Made by a program: the position numbers and the translations under genes. The notes beneath the pieces are model-generated. The model was not told where the DNA came from and did not search any database. It was given only the letters and a program-made list of their open reading frames with translations. Shown piece after piece: positions 61,308 through 64,000 of a stretch of DNA of 64,000 bases (position 1 is its first letter; each line of letters starts with the position of its first letter). Origin of the DNA: Rivibacter sp049446155 (GTDB lineage: Bacteria; Pseudomonadota; Gammaproteobacteria; Burkholderiales; Burkholderiaceae_C); contig NZ_JBMSEE010000003.1 in assembly GCF_049446155.1 (NCBI RefSeq), positions 1-64,000 of the forward strand, written 5' to 3'.

Positions 61308-62453
61308 TCAGCTCACCAGCCCGAACAGCCGCTCCGGCGGCACGCGCAGCACGGCGCGCTGGTTGCGCGCGGGGCCGGCGATCGCGAACTCCGCGCGTGA
61401 TGTGTCGCGCCGCACGGTGTCGACGATGGGCATGCCGTCGCGGTTGGTGATGGCAGCGACGAGCGGCGTGCCGACCGTCGCGCCGCGGCGCACGACCACG
61501 GCCGCTTCGCCCGACTTGAGTTGGACGAACGCGCCCGGCGGGTGGATGCCGAACTCCTTGACCAGGGCCGCCGCGAACGGGCTGCCGCCTTCTTCGGCGA
61601 ACAGCTGGCGCTCGGCCTCCTGCACCGTCTGCGCCGGCCGCTGCGCGCGCGGGCTGATCTTGGCCATGAAGACATCGGTCTTGCGCAGCATCGCGCCGAG
61701 CGGATGGGTCAGGGCCACGCCGTTCGGATAGCCGCGGCCGTCGGGGCGCTCGTGGTGCATCGCGACGGCGGCCAGCCAGTCTTCATCGGTCACGCCCGCG
61801 GCGGCCAGCGCGAGCGCCGCGGCCTGCGGATGCGCGGCGAGCGCCTGGCGCTGCTGCTCGGTCGGGCGGTTGCCGTGGGCCGCGAGCCGGCCCTGCAGCT
61901 CGACGATCGCGAGGTTCATCGTCATGGCGGCCTTCAGCAGCGAAAGCTGCGACGCCTCTTCCATGTTCATGCGCTGGGCCACCAGCAGGCAGGCCAGCGC
62001 GGTGTGCAGGCTGTGCGTGAGGCCATAGAGCGCCAGGCGGCGGGGATCCTGGCGCACGGCGAAGTAGATCGCGATGTCGGGGTCGCGCTGCACCAGCGCG
62101 ACGAAGGCGCGCGCGAGTTCGTCGGCACGCTGGGGGAAGCCGGGGTCGCCGATGCCGCGCAGCAGGCGGTCGAGGCGCCAGATCATCTGCTCCCAGCTGT
62201 CGAACAGGGTGAGCGCGCGTGCGGGGGCGTCGTCGGACTTGCCGCCCTTGGCCTTGCGCAGTTCCTCGGCGTCGACGTAGGCGCCGCGCTCGAGCAGCGC
62301 GTCGAGCTGGTCCTGGTCCTGGATCACCTGGCCACGCGCGAGCAGGAGCTTGCCGTGCTCGTCGCGCACGCCGAAGGGCAGCGGCTGGCCGACTTGAACC
62401 TGGTTCTGCACGAGGCGCAGCAGCCGCAGCGTCGTGGTGTCGGCGGCGCTCAT
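61308..62453 (-). CDS. Degenerate HD-GYP-domain protein
   Basis: 381 residues. A poorly conserved N-terminal region (1-130) precedes an HD-GYP fold (about 145-300): GLTHSLHTALACLLVAQ, then MTMNLAIVELQGRL where the HDIGK metal motif should be (Met179-Asn180 replace His-Asp), and MHHERPDGRGYPNG at 232-245, which keeps the GYP part. The C-terminus is PilZ-like or beta-rich. It is therefore unlikely to be an active cyclic-di-GMP phosphodiesterase but may bind it. ATG 62453 is preferred to 62492. Confidence 0.8.
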   Translation of the reverse strand: MSAADTTTLRLLRLVQNQVQVGQPLPFGVRDEHGKLLLARGQVIQDQDQLDALLERGAYVDAEELRKAKGGKSDDAPARALTLFDSWEQMIWRLDRLLRGIGDPGFPQRADELARAFVALVQRDPDIAIYFAVRQDPRRLALYGLTHSLHTALACLLVAQRMNMEEASQLSLLKAAMTMNLAIVELQGRLAAHGNRPTEQQRQALAAHPQAAALALAAAGVTDEDWLAAVAMHHERPDGRGYPNGVALTHPLGAMLRKTDVFMAKISPRAQRPAQTVQEAERQLFAEEGGSPFAAALVKEFGIHPPGAFVQLKSGEAAVVVRRGATVGTPLVAAITNRDGMPIVDTVRRDTSRAEFAIAGPARNQRAVLRVPPERLFGLVS

Positions 62454-62564
62454 CGCGAAGGCAGGAGGCGGGCATTCATCGGTGCGAGCCAATCTAGGCT
62501 CGCGTGCCCACCCTCGCTTGTTCGCTCGCGGCGCTGCGGTTGAACGCCGGGCGCGCGGCGTGAC

Positions 62565-63323
62565 TCAGTTCTCGCCGTGCAGTGGTTCTTCGCCCAGCGC
62601 CTGCGCGATCTGCTCGCGCAGCAGCGCGCTCAGCGCGCGCCGGTCGGCATGGCGGCTGCCTTCGGCCGGCAGCCATTGCACGCGCACGACCAGGCCCTCG
62701 GCGCAGGCGATCCACCACATCGACTGCGCGAGGCTGGTGTCGCCGATGTAGGCCGCGGCCGGGCTCACGGCCTGCGTCGCGTCGCGGTAGCGCAGCGCCA
62801 CCGGCTGCACCGGCGCCCCGGCGGCGATGGCCGCCTGCAGCAAGTTGGCGTGAAAGGGCAGCAGCGCGTGGCCGTCGCCGGTCGTGCCTTCGGGAAACAC
62901 GCCGACCGCATCGCCTTGGGCCAGCGCTTCGGCGATGGTGTGCATCACGCGCATCGCGTCGCGCCGGCGCTCGCGCTCGACGTAGAGCGTGCCGGCCGCG
63001 TCGACGAGCCGGCTGACCAGCGGCCACGACTTCACGTCGGCCTTGGACACGAAGCGCACCTGCGGACGCGCCGCATGGATCGCCGCGATGTCCAGCCACG
63101 AGACATGGTTGGCCACCACCAGCGTGCCACCTGGCCGCGGCGTGCCCACCGTCTCCAGGCCGATGCCCATCAGGCGCAGCATCTTGCGCGACCACCACTG
63201 CACGCGCGCCTGCCGCTCGGCCGTGCCGAGCGAAGGAAAGCGCAGCAGCACGATCGCCAGGCCGTGCAGCCCGTGCACGACCACACGGGCGAGGCGCCAG
63301 ACGGCGCGCAGCCTGCGGATCAA
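62565..63323 (-). CDS. 1-acyl-sn-glycerol-3-phosphate acyltransferase (PlsC-like)
   Basis: 252 residues: N-terminal membrane helix (about 12-30), NHVSWLD catalytic motif with His73, substrate motif VFPEGTTGDG at 142-151, and a conserved RYRDATQAVSPAAAYIGD. It transfers acyl groups to lysophosphatidate in membrane lipid synthesis. The start is a TTG overlapping the dihydroorotase stop (TTGA); no nearer ATG fits before the motif. Confidence 0.85.
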   Translation of the reverse strand: MIRRLRAVWRLARVVVHGLHGLAIVLLRFPSLGTAERQARVQWWSRKMLRLMGIGLETVGTPRPGGTLVVANHVSWLDIAAIHAARPQVRFVSKADVKSWPLVSRLVDAAGTLYVERERRRDAMRVMHTIAEALAQGDAVGVFPEGTTGDGHALLPFHANLLQAAIAAGAPVQPVALRYRDATQAVSPAAAYIGDTSLAQSMWWIACAEGLVVRVQWLPAEGSRHADRRALSALLREQIAQALGEEPLHGEN

Positions 63324-64000
63324 GCAGCGGCGGCCGCGTCGGCGGCTTCGTGCGCGACCGTGCCGGCCACCACCGTCAGTCGCACGCGGCCCGGCAGCGC
63401 CGCGCCGCTGGTCGCGAACGCGAACGGCGTGTGCTTGCCCTGGCTGGCGAGCGCGTCGTCGCTCACGGCCCAGGTGGCCTCGGGGTCGAACACGCAGATG
63501 TCGGCCACGCCGCCTTCGACCAGGCGGCCGGCGCTTGCGGCCAGCGAGCCGACCGCGGCGCCCAGCACGCGCACCGGCTCGCTGGTGATACGCGCCAGCG
63601 TCGGCGCCAGTGCGAGGCCGCTGTCCGCGCCCCACTTGAGCGCCAGGCTCAGCAGTAGCTCGAGCCCGGTGGCGCCGGGTTCCGCCTCGCCGAAGGGCAG
63701 CGTCTTGGCGTCGGTGTCGACCGGCGTGTGGTCGCTCACCAGCGCGTCGATCGTGCCGTCGGCAAGGCCTGCGCGCAGCGCATCGCGGTCGCGCTGCTGG
63801 CGCAAGGGCGGCACCAGGCGCATCGCCGAGTTGAAGTAGCCGATGTCGACGTCGGTCAGATGCAGCGAGTTGATGCTCACGTCGGCGGTGACCGGCAGGC
63901 CCTCGGCCTTGGCCGCGCGCACGAGCTCGACGCCGGCCGCGCTGGACAGGCGGCACAGGTGCACGCGCGCACCGGTCTGGCGCACGAGCTCGAGGATGGT
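63320..64000 (-). CDS. pyrC: Dihydroorotase (partial, N-terminus beyond window)
   Basis: 227 codons are visible and the protein continues upstream past the window end. Features: VHLCRLSSAAGVELVRAAKAEGLPVTADVSINSLHL, YFNSAMRLVPPLRQ, the Asp in ALVSDHTPVDTDAKTLPFGEAEPGATGLELLLSL, and a late beta domain with VADICVFDPEATW. It is a pyrimidine-pathway amidohydrolase; because the metal-binding N-terminus is missing from view, an inactive PyrC'-type partner of aspartate carbamoyltransferase cannot be excluded. Coupled to the acyltransferase gene. Confidence 0.85.
   Translation of the reverse strand, partial: TILELVRQTGARVHLCRLSSAAGVELVRAAKAEGLPVTADVSINSLHLTDVDIGYFNSAMRLVPPLRQQRDRDALRAGLADGTIDALVSDHTPVDTDAKTLPFGEAEPGATGLELLLSLALKWGADSGLALAPTLARITSEPVRVLGAAVGSLAASAGRLVEGGVADICVFDPEATWAVSDDALASQGKHTPFAFATSGAALPGRVRLTVVAGTVAHEAADAAAAA

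Overview
The window is very GC-rich chromosomal DNA with dense, tightly packed genes, many with 1-4 base start/stop overlaps. It looks like a betaproteobacterium of the order Burkholderiales, close to the Rubrivivax/Leptothrix/Methylibium type. The reasons are three separate Bug (TctC-type) solute receptors, the housekeeping order gpmA / rhodanese / grxC / secB / gpsA, a fused UraD-AllC enzyme, and base composition. This placement is inference; no rRNA or tRNA gene, CRISPR array, prophage or transposase was seen.

Layout. 1-2014: a CBS-domain protein, a DUF6173 protein and a probable TumE/TumA toxin-antitoxin pair. 2015-2721: a non-coding near-palindrome of about 610 bp made of two inverted ~270-bp repeats. 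2722-12146 (minus): a purine salvage/uptake block with a LysR regulator, guanine deaminase, a BMP-type nucleoside ABC transporter (ATPase, two permeases, lipoprotein receptor), a Rieske oxygenase and adenine/adenosine deaminase. 12217-17474 (plus): xanthine dehydrogenase xdhABC and a coupled hemerythrin. 17488-24235: mixed small genes, including a nitroreductase, DUF1003, a GAF hybrid histidine kinase, DM13, a nitrilase-like enzyme, YbaK-like, Mut7-C RNase and DUF6494. 24354-31361 (minus): a D-glucarate operon with a FadR-type regulator, two Bug receptors, glucarate dehydratase, a D-2-hydroxyacid dehydrogenase, an HpcH/HpaI aldolase and tartronate semialdehyde reductase. The last step, glycerate kinase, lies at 35040-36398. 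32041-41613: a SulP-STAS-cNMP transporter fusion, an acyl-CoA synthetase broken by one in-frame TAG, a GST, a Crp/Fnr regulator and small genes. 41627-49615: the lower purine pathway (PuuD, UraH, GntR regulator, PuuE, UraD-AllC fusion, M20 hydrolase, NCS1 permease). 49628-57077: an MFS transporter, a PAS hybrid kinase, a TTC38-like protein, a GlxA-type regulator, an orphan ureD and a TonB-C-like protein. 57049-64000: a Bug receptor, then core genes gpsA, secB, grxC, rhodanese, gpmA, a degenerate HD-GYP protein, PlsC and a partial dihydroorotase.

How it fits together. Purines imported by the ABC/NCS1 systems are deaminated (adenine and guanine deaminases), oxidised to urate (XdhABC), then taken through 5-hydroxyisourate (PuuD), OHCU (UraH) and allantoin (UraD) to allantoate (PuuE) and ureidoglycolate-level products (AllC). 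Glucarate is dehydrated and cleaved to pyruvate plus tartronate semialdehyde, which is reduced to glycerate and phosphorylated. Two candidate operators can be read from the sequence: TGTATACA around the GntR/uraH/puuD region, and TTGTACGATGAC at both the FadR-type gene and the glucarate operon. A family of REP/BIME-like dyads sits at operon joints and, in three places, is translated as an odd C-terminal tail.
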